Of a DNA stretch of 64,000 nucleotides, positions 1-8,742 are shown one piece after another (the first letter of the stretch is position 1; each line of letters starts with the position of its first letter). The stretch is from the NCBI GenBank assembly GCA_030913385.1, contig CP133159.1:2564584-2628583 (forward strand), in the 5' to 3' direction. The translations under genes were made by a program, and so were the position numbers. Origin of the DNA: Cytophagaceae bacterium ABcell3. Lineage in GTDB: Bacteria > Bacteroidota > Bacteroidia > Cytophagales > Cytophagaceae. Below the pieces are notes generated by a model. The model saw only the letters and a program-made list of their open reading frames with translations. It was not told where the DNA came from and did no database searches.

Positions 1-36
1 AATTAATGACACCTTAGATTGTTAGGTTTGGCTTTG

Positions 37-108
37 TACACCCGGCAGGAATCGAACCTGCACCGTCAGAACCGGAATCTGATATTCTATCCATTAAACT
101 ACGGGTGC
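37..108 (-). tRNA. tRNA-Arg (anticodon CCG)
   Basis: The reverse complement folds as a complete 72-nt tRNA. The 5' acceptor strand GCACCCG pairs with CGGGTGT near the 3' end (terminal G-U pair), followed by discriminator A. The T arm carries GGTTCGATTCC. The anticodon stem TCAGA/TCTGA encloses the loop TTCCGGT, giving anticodon CCG, which reads the Arg codon CGG. The 3' CCA is not encoded, as is usual in Bacteroidota. Confidence 0.95.
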
Positions 109-189
109 AAACAATCCAAATATACTATATAGTATACCTTGATTAATTTGGATACAAATCTAACTGAAAAAAGATTTTAAAATAAAGAA

Positions 190-220
190 AAAAAGGCTGA
201 ATTTTTTATCAGCCCTTTTT
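190..220 (-). terminator. rho-independent terminator after sucC
   Basis: On the minus strand, stem GGCTGA/TCAGCC (209-214 and 195-200) closes an A/T loop and is followed by a run of T's. It starts about 20 nt past the sucC stop codon. The flanking A and T runs let it work in both directions. Confidence 0.8.
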
Positions 221-238
221 GATTATTTTAAGTGCTTA

Positions 239-1429
239 TTAGCTAAGTACTTCTTTTACTTTAGTAGCAGCATCTTTAAGCAAGATAGCAGGGAATACTT
301 TCAATCCAGACTCTTCAATAATTTTCGCGCCTTCCTCAGCATTGGTTCCCTGAAGCCTTACAATAATCGGTACTTTAATGTCGCCGATATTTTTATAAGC
401 TTCTACAACTCCATTAGCAACCCTGTCACATCTAACAATACCACCAAATACATTAATAAGTATGGCCTTTACATTAGGGTCTTTAAGAATGATTCTGAAG
501 CCAGCTTCTACCGTTTGAGCATTTGCTCCACCTCCTACATCAAGGAAGTTTGCAGGCTCACCACCAGACAGCTTGATTATATCCATGGTTGCCATAGCTA
601 AACCTGCGCCATTAACCATACAGCCTACATTTCCATCTAACTTAACATAGTTAAGGCCAGATTCAGAAGCTTCTACCTCTAATGGATCTTCTTCGTTTAA
701 GTCTCTTAGTTCTGCAAGCTCCTTGTGACGGAAAAGAGCATTGTCGTCAAGACCTACTTTTGCGTCAACCGCGAGTATTTTATTGTCAGAAGTTTTAAGC
801 GCTGGGTTAATTTCTACCATAGCAGCATCTGATCCTTCGTAAGCCCTATAAAGGTTGGTTACAAACTTGACCATTTCTTTGAAAGCATCGCCTTCTAGAC
901 CTAGTTTGAAAGCAATTTTCCTAGCTTGGAAAGGCTGAAGACCAGTAAGAGGGTCTACCCATTCTTTAAAGATCTTGTCAGGGTGTTGTTCTGCAACCTC
1001 TTCAATATCCATACCGCCTTCTGTACTTGCGATAATTACGTTTCTGCCAAGAGCCCTGTCCAAAAGGATACCTAAATAGAACTCTTTTGTCTCAGATGGT
1101 CCTGGATAATATACATCCTGTGCAATAAGAACTTTACGTACAAGTCTTCCTTCAGCTCCAGTTTGCTTGGTTACAAGGTTCATCCCTAGGATATTTCCTG
1201 AGACCTCCTTTACCTGGTCAAGGTTTTTGGCCAGCTTCACACCACCACCTTTTCCTCTTCCTCCTGCATGAATCTGAGCTTTTACCACATACCATTCGGT
1301 ACCAGTTTGCGCATTTAACTTTTTTGCGGCCTCTACTGCACCTTCGGGTGTGTCAGCGGTTATACCTTCCTGAATTCTTACTCCGTAGCTCTTTATTAGC
1401 TCTTTTCCTTGGTATTCGTGTATATTCAT
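239..1429 (-). CDS. sucC: succinate-CoA ligase (ADP-forming), beta subunit
   Basis: Beta subunit of succinyl-CoA synthetase, the TCA-cycle enzyme that makes ATP or GTP from succinyl-CoA. The protein is 396 residues, normal for the family. It begins MNIHEYQGKE. An N-terminal ATP-grasp domain carries AQIHAGGRGKGGG (about 51-63), and the C-terminal CoA-ligase domain carries the glycine-rich GGGANAQTVEAGF loop and NVFGGIVRCD. An upstream in-frame extension to 1480 exists, but the family always starts at MNIHEYQ, so I chose 1429. The alpha subunit gene (sucD) is not adjacent. A terminator follows immediately, so the gene looks monocistronic. Confidence 0.97.
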   Translation of the reverse strand: MNIHEYQGKELIKSYGVRIQEGITADTPEGAVEAAKKLNAQTGTEWYVVKAQIHAGGRGKGGGVKLAKNLDQVKEVSGNILGMNLVTKQTGAEGRLVRKVLIAQDVYYPGPSETKEFYLGILLDRALGRNVIIASTEGGMDIEEVAEQHPDKIFKEWVDPLTGLQPFQARKIAFKLGLEGDAFKEMVKFVTNLYRAYEGSDAAMVEINPALKTSDNKILAVDAKVGLDDNALFRHKELAELRDLNEEDPLEVEASESGLNYVKLDGNVGCMVNGAGLAMATMDIIKLSGGEPANFLDVGGGANAQTVEAGFRIILKDPNVKAILINVFGGIVRCDRVANGVVEAYKNIGDIKVPIIVRLQGTNAEEGAKIIEESGLKVFPAILLKDAATKVKEVLS

Positions 1430-1449
1430 AAGTAAAAATTTTAGCTGCA

Positions 1450-1480
1450 CGAATCTAAACCATTTGGATATGAATATCAA
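1450..1480 (-). promoter_or_regulatory. possible sucC promoter (Bacteroidota type)
   Basis: Reading the minus strand there is a TTG (1478-1480), 20 nt, then TAGATTCG (1450-1457). This is close to the Bacteroidota TTTG / TAnnTTTG pattern and lies just upstream of the chosen start at 1429. The match is imperfect (TTCG for TTTG), so it is tentative. Confidence 0.35.
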
Positions 1481-1554
1481 GAAAAGCGTTTATTTTAATC
1501 CTTTTGCCTTAGATTTGGGTTATTTTTTGTTAATTAAGGATTAAATTTAAACGC

Positions 1555-2220
1555 ATGCTGAACGCCAAAAACATTTATAAGTCATATAGTGATCTACAGG
1601 TGCTCAAAGGAATAGACCTGGAGATTAAAAAAGGAGAGGTGGTTTCTGTAACAGGTGCCTCGGGAGCTGGGAAAAGTACTCTTTTACATATTTTAGGCAC
1701 TTTAGATAGGCCTGACAGTGGTGAGCTTATTATCGATGGTGTTGATGTTTCTACAATTTCGGATAGAGAGTTGGCTGCTTTTAGAAACAATTCGATTGGC
1801 TTTGTATTTCAATTTCATAATTTATTGCCAGAGTTCACAGCTTTAGAAAATGTGTGTATGCCTGGGTATATAGGCAAAAAGGATAAGGAGCAGGTGGAGC
1901 AAAGGGGCAAAGAGCTTCTTGTATACTTTGGGTTAAAGGACAGGTTGCACCATAAACCTTCACAAATGTCCGGCGGGGAGCAACAAAGAGCCGCTGTGGC
2001 CAGGGCGTTGATTAACTCACCTGCTATTGTTTTTGCAGATGAGCCAAGTGGTAATCTCGACTCTAAAAATGCAGCAGAGCTTCATAAGCTTTTTTTCGAT
2101 TTAAGAGATCAGTTTGGGCAAACTTTTGTAGTTGTTACCCATAATGAGGCGCTTGCTGAGATTACAGACCGGAAGCTGGTGATGGAAGACGGTAAAATCA
2201 TTGAACAAGTGCGTATATAA
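1555..2220 (+). CDS. lolD: LolD-type ABC transporter ATP-binding protein
   Basis: ATPase of the LolCDE/MacB class, which powers extraction of lipoproteins or other substrates from the inner membrane. It has 221 residues, the usual LolD size. Walker A is GASGAGKST (34-42), Q-loop [12 protein letters not shown] (about 83-94), signature MSGGEQQR (138-145) and Walker B IVFADEP (158-164), with the SGNLD motif typical of this subfamily. No permease gene is adjacent, so assignment to LolD rather than another MacB-like exporter rests on sequence style. A TAGATTTG box at 1510-1517 could be its -7 element. Confidence 0.85.
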   Translation: MLNAKNIYKSYSDLQVLKGIDLEIKKGEVVSVTGASGAGKSTLLHILGTLDRPDSGELIIDGVDVSTISDRELAAFRNNSIGFVFQFHNLLPEFTALENVCMPGYIGKKDKEQVEQRGKELLVYFGLKDRLHHKPSQMSGGEQQRAAVARALINSPAIVFADEPSGNLDSKNAAELHKLFFDLRDQFGQTFVVVTHNEALAEITDRKLVMEDGKIIEQVRI

Positions 2221-2469
2221 TTACCTGTATATAGTGGCGTGTGTAGTTTTTATAAAAAGATTTTGTTTTTATAAATGTGTTGATTGTTAGTTGTATATAA
2301 ATTTTTTTTAAAAAATATGGATAGCTAACAAACATTAAAATATTACATGGTGTTAATTCTATATAAATTATCGGAACTTATTTGAATCTGATGATTTTGA
2401 TGTCTCTTGTTCCTTTATGGTATGTGATATGGTAAAGTAAATTTAAGGAAAAGTAAAAACTGGTTTTTT

Positions 2470-2979
2470 ATGACTAATGTAGAATTCAACGACCTCGTAT
2501 ATAGCGCTTCAAAATCTTTAAAATATCCTGCACTAAAGTTTACGCACAATCAATCTGATGCTAATGACCTTGTGCAGGATACGATTTTAAAAGCTTTAAA
2601 GAATAAAAATAAATTTAAGAAAGGTACTAACATTAAAGCATGGTTATATATAATCATGAAGAATACCTTTATAAGTAATTATCATAAAATTGAAAAGAGA
2701 AACAATCTTGTTGACCCAATAGATGATGATTACGCTTTGATAGTTCCAAGTACTATTACCAGCAATGAGGGTACTAGTAATGTGGCAATGGACGAAATCA
2801 ATAAAGCTATCAATAACCTTGATAAGGTTTTCAAAGAACCATTTATGATGCACTTCTCTGGTTTTAAATATGAGGAGATCGCACAACAGCTTAAAATTCC
2901 TATGGGTACTGTTAAAAACCGTATACACGTAGCGAGAAAAATTCTTATGCAAGATCTTAAAGATTATAAGATAAGATAA
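2470..2979 (+). CDS. ECF-type RNA polymerase sigma factor (first of two paralogues)
   Basis: A 169-residue sigma-70 family protein. Region 2 is near DANDLVQDTILKALKN (about 29-44) and KAWLYIIMKNTFISNYHKI. Region 4 is a helix-turn-helix near FKYEEIAQQLKIPMGTVKNR (about 134-153). It is the short two-domain ECF form common in Bacteroidota. The gene at 3569 is a close paralogue with long identical blocks, so the pair arose by duplication. No recognisable anti-sigma factor gene is adjacent. A terminator follows, so it is likely transcribed alone. Its target regulon cannot be inferred. Confidence 0.9.
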   Translation: MTNVEFNDLVYSASKSLKYPALKFTHNQSDANDLVQDTILKALKNKNKFKKGTNIKAWLYIIMKNTFISNYHKIEKRNNLVDPIDDDYALIVPSTITSNEGTSNVAMDEINKAINNLDKVFKEPFMMHFSGFKYEEIAQQLKIPMGTVKNRIHVARKILMQDLKDYKIR

Positions 2980-3338
2980 TCTTATATATAAGTATTTAAC
3001 TGTGTTAGGCAGTCGTTTTTATTAACGTCTGCCTTTTTTTATACCCAGCTTTTCATTTTTGTAATTAAATAAGTAAAATGTTTATAAATATTACATGAAT
3101 AAATATTATTCTCCTTATTTAATTATTTGTGTTTTTGGTACATGTTTATTTTGTTAATAAAAGGTTAATAAGTTACATGTAAATTTTGCTTCTCTATATT
3201 TGCTAAGTGTATTATTTGCTGTAGTTTTGTGATAACAAAGTCACTAAAAGAAGAGTTTTTTAAGTGTATTTTGATATTTTGTTTACATAGTATTTGTAAT
3301 TTATTTGTTGAACTTTTAATAAAAATTTAGGTTGAATT
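2980..3338. other. intergenic stretch between the sigma gene and the 58-residue protein gene
   Basis: This 359-base gap holds the terminator at 3007-3040. It also holds a lone TATATTTG (3195-3202) that fits the Bacteroidota -7 box but lacks a convincing -33 partner. The rest is very AT-rich, with no open frame I would support. Confidence 0.5.
3007..3040 (+). terminator. terminator after the first ECF sigma gene
   Basis: AGGCAGTCG pairs with CGTCTGCCT (one mismatch) around an AT loop, followed by seven T's. It lies 28 nt beyond the stop codon. Confidence 0.8.
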
Positions 3339-3515
3339 ATGAAACGTCACTTCAGTCAGAAAAATCTTTCGGGCAAGAAAATTAAACATGAATTTAAGAA
3401 ATTGGTACATCAGTATGATGATGAGGATTACATGGATGCTTTTTCGGAAACACAGCAAATAAATAGTGTAGAGACTTTCAAGAAGAAGTCTGGTAATAAG
3501 AAAGTAAATCAATAA
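3339..3515 (+). CDS. small basic protein of unknown function between two sigma factor genes (58 aa)
   Basis: A 58-codon frame begins ATG AAA CGT and ends with TAA at 3513-3515. The peptide starts MKRHFSQKNLSGKKIKHEFK, contains an acidic patch QYDDEDYMD near residues 25-32, and ends in a lysine-rich tail. There are no cysteines, no signal peptide and no membrane segment. It lies 53 nt before the second sigma gene on the same strand and may be cotranscribed with it. I do not recognise the family. Position suggests a partner or modulator of the sigma factor, but that is inference. The minus-strand frame over the same bases has no recognisable features. Confidence 0.6.
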   Translation: MKRHFSQKNLSGKKIKHEFKKLVHQYDDEDYMDAFSETQQINSVETFKKKSGNKKVNQ

Positions 3516-3568
3516 TTAACTAATATTTTTTAATAACCTTAACTATTCTCCACCTAAAAACTAAGTTT

Positions 3569-4072
3569 ATGACAGCAGTTGAATTCAACGACATGGTTTA
3601 TTCAGCATCAAAATCCCTTAAAATTCCTGCATTAAAGTTCACGCACAATAACAATGATGCAAATGACTTGATTCAGGATACTATTTTAAAAGCACTTCGG
3701 AACCGGTCTAAGTTTAAGAGTGGCACGAACATCAAGGCATGGTTATATATTATTATGAAAAACACCTTTATTAGCAACTACCATAAGATTGACAAAAGGA
3801 ACACTTTGGTAGATCCTATTGATGAGGGGTATAACTTTAACATTACCAGTACTATATCTTTTAATGAAGGTGCTGCAAATATTAACACTAAAGAGATTTT
3901 TAAAGCAATTAAAAAGCTTGATAAAACATTTAGAGTGCCGTTTATGATGCACTATGAAGGATTTAAATACAATGAAATTGCCGAGCACCTGAATATTCCA
4001 ATGGGTACGGTGAAGAATAGGATCCATGTGGCGCGGAAAACTTTAATGGACTGCTTGAGAGAGTTTAAATAA
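3569..4072 (+). CDS. ECF-type RNA polymerase sigma factor (second paralogue)
   Basis: A 167-residue sigma factor closely matching the one at 2470 along its whole length, including the shared KAWLYIIMKNTFISNYHK block in region 2 and IPMGTVKNRIHVARK in region 4. The middle (about 85-115) is the most diverged part, as expected for the linker between regions 2 and 4. It follows the 58-residue gene and is closed by its own terminator. Divergence limited mainly to the linker suggests the two may recognise similar promoters. Confidence 0.9.
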   Translation: MTAVEFNDMVYSASKSLKIPALKFTHNNNDANDLIQDTILKALRNRSKFKSGTNIKAWLYIIMKNTFISNYHKIDKRNTLVDPIDEGYNFNITSTISFNEGAANINTKEIFKAIKKLDKTFRVPFMMHYEGFKYNEIAEHLNIPMGTVKNRIHVARKTLMDCLREFK

Positions 4073-4098
4073 GGTTCTGACATACTGGTAAATATTTG

Positions 4099-4128
4099 AA
4101 GGCTGCTTTTATCGGGCAGCCTTTTTTA
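4099..4128 (+). terminator. terminator after the second ECF sigma gene
   Basis: GGCTGC pairs with GCAGCC across a short loop, flanked by AA on the left and six T's on the right. It starts about 27 nt after the stop codon and before recQ. Confidence 0.85.
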
Positions 4129-4160
4129 TTATCTTGGGTGCGGTCGAGTTTTATGGGTAA

Positions 4161-6068
4161 ATGCTTACAGAGTTATTGAAGAAATATTGGGGATATGAAT
4201 CCTTTCGGGAACCCCAGGAAGATATTGTTCAAAGTGTTGTAGATGGCAATAATGTACTGGCTTTGCTTCCTACAGGTGGAGGAAAGTCTTTATGCTTTCA
4301 ATTGCCTGCTCTTGCTATGGATGGTACATGTATCGTAATCAGCCCATTGATAGCGTTGATGAAGGATCAAGTAGAGCAGCTTAAGAAATTGAACATACCT
4401 GCCGGGGCTTTGTACTCTGGAATGCATAAAAGGGATATTTCTATTACGCTTGAGAATTGTCTTCAAGGTTACCTCAAGATCTTATATGTTTCTCCCGAAA
4501 GGCTTCAGTCTGAGTTTTTTTTAAGGTACGTGCAAAACTTCCGGGTATCTTTTGTCGCTGTTGATGAGGCCCATTGTATTTCCCAATGGGGCTATGACTT
4601 CCGGCCTTCTTATTTAGAGATTGCCTCTTTTTTAGAACTCTTGCCTTCGGTGCCTGTTATTGCGCTTACCGCTACTGCAACCTCTAAAGTTCAAGATGAT
4701 ATTATTGATAAGCTGGCCTTAACCAACTGCAAGCGTTTTAAAAACAGTTTTTCAAGACCCAATATTTCTTTTTCCTGCTTTAATCCTGATGATAAGGAAG
4801 GTAAAATTGTAGAAATTTTAAATAAAGTCCCTGGGGCTGCTATTGTATATGTGCGTAACCGCAAAAAGGCAAAGGAGCTTGCTCTTTTGCTAAATAGGAA
4901 AGGGATATCTGCCGGGTATTACCATGCCGGACTGCCAGTGAATGAAAGGGAAGGCATTCAGGATAGATGGCTTAAGGATAGATTTAGGGTGATGGTGGCT
5001 ACCAATGCTTTTGGAATGGGCATTAATAAACCTGATGTAAGGGTAGTGGTACACTATGGCCCTCCTGAAGACCCAGAATCTTACTACCAAGAAGCGGGAA
5101 GGGCAGGGCGTGATGGCAGAAAATCTTATGCGGTTTTGCTTTATTACCAGCAAGAAGTACAAGGTCTTTTGGATCGGATTTACCAGAAATTCCCACCTAC
5201 AGACCTCATAAAGAGGGTGTATCAAAGCTTAGGGAATTTTTATAGGTTGGCAGTAGGTTCTGGTAAGGATGAATTGTTCGAGTTTAGTTTTGAAGAGTTT
5301 GTCCGTATTTATAAATATCCAGCCACTGAAACTTACCATGCTTTAAAGCAACTGGAAAAATCAGGGTTTATCGAGTTTAATGAATCTTTTTATACACCTT
5401 CACGCTTACACTTGACTATTAGCGAAGCTGACTTGTATAAGTTTCGAGTTGAAAATCCTCAGTTTGACCTTATGCTAAAATCTATGCTTAGATTATATGG
5501 AGGCGAACTGTTTAGCGGGTTTACCGTTGTTTCTGAAACCGATATCGGCAAGCTTTCCAACTTGGGGGAACCAATGGTAAAAGAAAGACTTCAGTTTCTT
5601 CACAAAACAAATGTTCTTATCTATCAGCCTGTAAAAGACAAACCTCATATTTTGTTCACTGAAGCAAGGGCTGATATGAAAGGGTTGGCTTTAAATATAA
5701 AAGAGATAGAGGCGCGCAAAGAAAATGAGCTTGCCAAAGCTCGTGCTATGCAAGGTTATATGACGGAGATGTTGGTATGTCGTCAACAATTTATCCTTGA
5801 TTATTTTGATGAAGAATTTGAAGTCGGATGTGGTATTTGTGATAACTGTTTACAGCGGAAGAAAAGCGAACTTGCAGAGTCCGAAGAGTTGAAAAATGAG
5901 TTACTTAAAAGATTAGAGCAAGGATCTTCGTCGGTAAAGGACTTGAAACAAGATTATAAAACCTACTCTAATGATACAATTATTGCTTCACTGAGGGTGT
6001 TGGCTGACGCTGGGCAAGTATATATCAAGGACAATATCGTATATCACGAAAATGACAAACCTGATTGA
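4161..6068 (+). CDS. recQ: RecQ-family ATP-dependent DNA helicase
   Basis: A 3'-5' DNA helicase of the RecQ family acting in recombination and replication repair. The protein has 635 residues. Walker A is TGGGKS (38-43), motif II is DEAH in FVAVDEAHCISQWGYDFRPS, and motif VI is QEAGRAGRDG (about 311-320). A C-terminal cysteine cluster (C...CGICDNC, about 535-561) is the RecQ zinc site, and the tail resembles a winged-helix region. I see no clear HRDC domain, so it is a shorter RecQ than the E. coli enzyme. It sits directly upstream of an Mla-type operon with a 90-nt gap. Confidence 0.93.
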   Translation: MLTELLKKYWGYESFREPQEDIVQSVVDGNNVLALLPTGGGKSLCFQLPALAMDGTCIVISPLIALMKDQVEQLKKLNIPAGALYSGMHKRDISITLENCLQGYLKILYVSPERLQSEFFLRYVQNFRVSFVAVDEAHCISQWGYDFRPSYLEIASFLELLPSVPVIALTATATSKVQDDIIDKLALTNCKRFKNSFSRPNISFSCFNPDDKEGKIVEILNKVPGAAIVYVRNRKKAKELALLLNRKGISAGYYHAGLPVNEREGIQDRWLKDRFRVMVATNAFGMGINKPDVRVVVHYGPPEDPESYYQEAGRAGRDGRKSYAVLLYYQQEVQGLLDRIYQKFPPTDLIKRVYQSLGNFYRLAVGSGKDELFEFSFEEFVRIYKYPATETYHALKQLEKSGFIEFNESFYTPSRLHLTISEADLYKFRVENPQFDLMLKSMLRLYGGELFSGFTVVSETDIGKLSNLGEPMVKERLQFLHKTNVLIYQPVKDKPHILFTEARADMKGLALNIKEIEARKENELAKARAMQGYMTEMLVCRQQFILDYFDEEFEVGCGICDNCLQRKKSELAESEELKNELLKRLEQGSSSVKDLKQDYKTYSNDTIIASLRVLADAGQVYIKDNIVYHENDKPD

Positions 6069-6158
6069 TCCTGGATGCATAATGCAGGTTGAATTTTAGG
6101 GTATGTTTTTTAACAAAATGCAAGGGGAAAAGCTTAATAATATTGAGCAGCTCTTTGT

Positions 6159-6938
6159 ATGAAAGATTATCAATCATTTTTACCCAAACATATTTCGCAA
6201 TTTCTGGAATCGGCAGGAGCCCTGACACGGTTTACCGGGAAGTTTTTTAAAGAAGCTTTTACGCCTCCGCATGAGTGGAAGGAGATTTTTAAGCAGTGCT
6301 ATAATTTAGGTGTAAAGTCCTTATCGCTTGTAGGTATTTCTGCTTTTATTATTGGCATGGTATTGACCATCCAAGCGAAGCCAACTATGGCAGAGTTTGG
6401 TGCGGTTTCTTTCATTCCTGCCATGGTTTCTCTTTCTATTATCCGTGAAATAGGGCCTGTGCTGACTGCATTGATATGTGCTGGAAAAATTGGTAGTGGT
6501 ATTGGGGCTGAGCTTGGTTCTATGAAGGTCACAGAACAGCTTGATGCTATGGCTGTATCTGGCACAAGGGCTTTTAACTACACTGTGGTAACACGGGTCA
6601 CAGCCACTACTTTCATGATTCCTGTTTTGGTTTTTTATGCAGATATCATAGGTCTTATGGGATCTTGGTTTGGAATGAACATAGATAGCTCTATGTCTTT
6701 GAGGTTGTTCCTGAGGCAAGCCCTAGGTGCTGTTCTTTTTATTGACATAGTTTCGGCCACTGTCAAATCATTTTTCTTTGGTTTAGCTATTGGGATAGTA
6801 GGGTGCTATAAAGGGTATAATGCAACAAAAGGTACTGTAGGGGTCGGTAAGGCTGCTAACTCCGCTGTGGTAGTGGCCTCTCTTCTGGTTTTTATCCTGG
6901 ATATGATAGCTGTACAGATTACCCAATTATTTATGTAA
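6159..6938 (+). CDS. mlaE: MlaE-family ABC transporter permease
   Basis: Inner-membrane permease of an Mla/MCE phospholipid transport system. It has 259 residues with several hydrophobic helices. The family block EFGAVSFIPAMVSLSIIREI runs into GPVLTALICAGKIGSGIGAELGSM, the hallmark of the MlaE/YrbE family. It is first in a tight three-gene set: only 3 nt separate it from the ATPase gene, and the MCE protein gene follows. Bacteroidota often keep just these three components, without separate MlaB or MlaC genes nearby, and the same holds here. Confidence 0.93.
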   Translation: MKDYQSFLPKHISQFLESAGALTRFTGKFFKEAFTPPHEWKEIFKQCYNLGVKSLSLVGISAFIIGMVLTIQAKPTMAEFGAVSFIPAMVSLSIIREIGPVLTALICAGKIGSGIGAELGSMKVTEQLDAMAVSGTRAFNYTVVTRVTATTFMIPVLVFYADIIGLMGSWFGMNIDSSMSLRLFLRQALGAVLFIDIVSATVKSFFFGLAIGIVGCYKGYNATKGTVGVGKAANSAVVVASLLVFILDMIAVQITQLFM

Positions 6939-6941
6939 GTT

Positions 6942-7676
6942 ATGAGTAGGAAAATTGTAATTGAGGCATCTAACATAACAAAAAGGTTTAATGACATGAA
7001 AGTCTTAGATGGGGTTTCTTTCAATTTGTACGAAAAGGAGAACCTTGTCATATTAGGACGCTCTGGTACGGGGAAATCTGTTTTGCTTAAATCTATCGTA
7101 GGGCTGATCAAGCCTGATAATGGTACATTAAAAGTATTGGATAAAGATGTCTGCTGCCTTTCTGACCGTGAATTGATGGATATTAGACGAAAAGTGGGTT
7201 TTTTGTTTCAAGGTGGTGCATTATACGACTCAATGACTGTCAGGGAAAATCTTGAATTCCCGTTGGTTCGGAAAAATGCTAGTATTTCTAAAGAGGAGTT
7301 AGAAGAAGCTATTATGGATGTGTTGGAAAGTGTTGGTCTGAAGAATACAGTAAATAAAATGCCAGGGGAGCTTTCCGGTGGAATGCAAAAAAGAATTGCA
7401 CTGGCCAGAACTTTGGTCTTAAAGCCTGAAATAATGTTGTATGATGAGCCAACAACTGGGCTTGATCCTGTAACAAGTCAGGAGATAAGTCGGTTAATTA
7501 ATAAGATGAGGGAAAAGTATAATATGTCTTCCCTTGTTATTACGCACGATATGGCCTGTGCAAAATCGGTTGGGGACAGGATTTTTTTACTTAGCGAGGG
7601 TCGTTTTCAGGAAGAAGGCGATTTTGAAAGCCTTCGAAATTCCGATAATGCATACATTAAGGCTTTTTTTCATTAA
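6942..7676 (+). CDS. mlaF: MlaF-family ABC transporter ATP-binding protein
   Basis: ATPase partner of the upstream permease, 244 residues. Walker A is GRSGTGKS (39-46), the signature is LSGGMQKRIALAR (about 144-156) and Walker B is EIMLYDEPTTGLDP. The sequence SGGMQKR, rather than SGGQQQR, is typical of the MlaF branch. It should couple ATP hydrolysis to lipid movement between the membranes. It lies 3 nt after mlaE and 13 nt before the MCE gene, so the three are almost certainly cotranscribed. Confidence 0.94.
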   Translation: MSRKIVIEASNITKRFNDMKVLDGVSFNLYEKENLVILGRSGTGKSVLLKSIVGLIKPDNGTLKVLDKDVCCLSDRELMDIRRKVGFLFQGGALYDSMTVRENLEFPLVRKNASISKEELEEAIMDVLESVGLKNTVNKMPGELSGGMQKRIALARTLVLKPEIMLYDEPTTGLDPVTSQEISRLINKMREKYNMSSLVITHDMACAKSVGDRIFLLSEGRFQEEGDFESLRNSDNAYIKAFFH

Positions 7677-7689
7677 ATGGGATACGTGA

Positions 7690-8637
7690 ATGAGCAGGAA
7701 TATAAGATTAGGGGCGTTTGTAATTGTTGGTACGCTAATATTTATAGGGATCCTATATTTTTTGGCGCAGCAGCGCAATCTTTTTGGGTCTACCGTGAAT
7801 GTTAAAGCTTACTTTCACAATGTTAGTGGGCTTCAAAGTGGCAATAATGTACAATTTTCTGGCATTAATGTAGGAACGGTAAGAAGTTTGGATATTGAGG
7901 AAGGGGCAAGGGTAAAGGTTACTATGGCTATTTCTAAAGAAGTTGCCAAGTATATCAGAAAAGACAGTAAGGCCAGTATTGGTTCTGAAGGTTTAATGGG
8001 TAACCGTATCATCGTGATTTCATCAGGCAGCTCAGACATGCCTCAAATTGCCGAAAATGATGAAATTAAGGGCGAAGAGCCTGTGGCCATGGAAGATATC
8101 ATGAACACTTTTGTGGAAACTGGTGCCAATGCCAAAAAAATTACTGCGGATCTTTCTGAAATTATGGACAAGGTTAAGCATGGGGAAGGTGTTTTAGGTA
8201 TGATGGTGGCTGATACTAATTTTCAGGATCGGTTGGTAAATGCTTTTTACTCTTTGGAGCAATCTGGTAAAAATTTATCTCAGGTTTCAGAAGATTTTTC
8301 TGCCATAAGTGCTAAAACTAGACGAGGGGAGGGGACTTTGGGCAAATTGTTGGTAGATGAAGAAATTTCTGGAAACTTAAATGTTGCTCTGGATTCCTTA
8401 AAGTCCGCTGGAAGCAAGTCTGCTGAGGCTACGGATAACTTGGTTCTTTTTACAGAAAAACTCAACAACTCTAGAGGACCTTTAGGTAGGCTTTTAACGG
8501 ATACTACCATGGCCGATACTATGGATGAAACCTTAGGAAAGGCCAATGAAAGTGCAGAGGATCTTGAAGTTCTGGTAAAGCGGGTTCGGAACAGTGGACT
8601 GATGAATTTTTTGTTCGGTACACGTAGGAATGATTGA
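7690..8637 (+). CDS. mlaD: MlaD/MCE-domain substrate-binding protein
   Basis: A 315-residue MCE protein anchored in the inner membrane. A single N-terminal hydrophobic helix (about 6-26) is followed by the MCE domain (about 35-115) with NVSGLQSGNNVQFSGINVG. The remainder is a long predicted-helical region containing repeated GEG-L-G-x-L/M motifs (HGEGVLGMMV, RGEGTLGKLL, SRGPLGRLL), common in Bacteroidota MCE proteins. It should form the periplasmic lipid-binding ring of the transporter. It is the last gene of the mla operon. Confidence 0.92.
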   Translation: MSRNIRLGAFVIVGTLIFIGILYFLAQQRNLFGSTVNVKAYFHNVSGLQSGNNVQFSGINVGTVRSLDIEEGARVKVTMAISKEVAKYIRKDSKASIGSEGLMGNRIIVISSGSSDMPQIAENDEIKGEEPVAMEDIMNTFVETGANAKKITADLSEIMDKVKHGEGVLGMMVADTNFQDRLVNAFYSLEQSGKNLSQVSEDFSAISAKTRRGEGTLGKLLVDEEISGNLNVALDSLKSAGSKSAEATDNLVLFTEKLNNSRGPLGRLLTDTTMADTMDETLGKANESAEDLEVLVKRVRNSGLMNFLFGTRRND

Positions 8638-8742
8638 GCAGTATGGGGTGAAAAAAGCTGGAGTACAAATAAATGCCAATGGGAACCTTTTATTTTCCCC
8701 TGATACTTTTTATTATTATCCTGCTTTCAAAACTAAATTGCC

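Noticed and set aside
3327-3512. 61-codon minus-strand frame over the 58-residue gene
   Set aside because: The plus-strand frame has better composition and context. The reverse frame is a hydrophobic reflection of Lys/Asp codons.
6075-6090. ATGCATAATGCAGGTT resembling a lone end of the repeat family
   Set aside because: Only one end with no partner or shared core nearby. It may be chance in AT-rich DNA.
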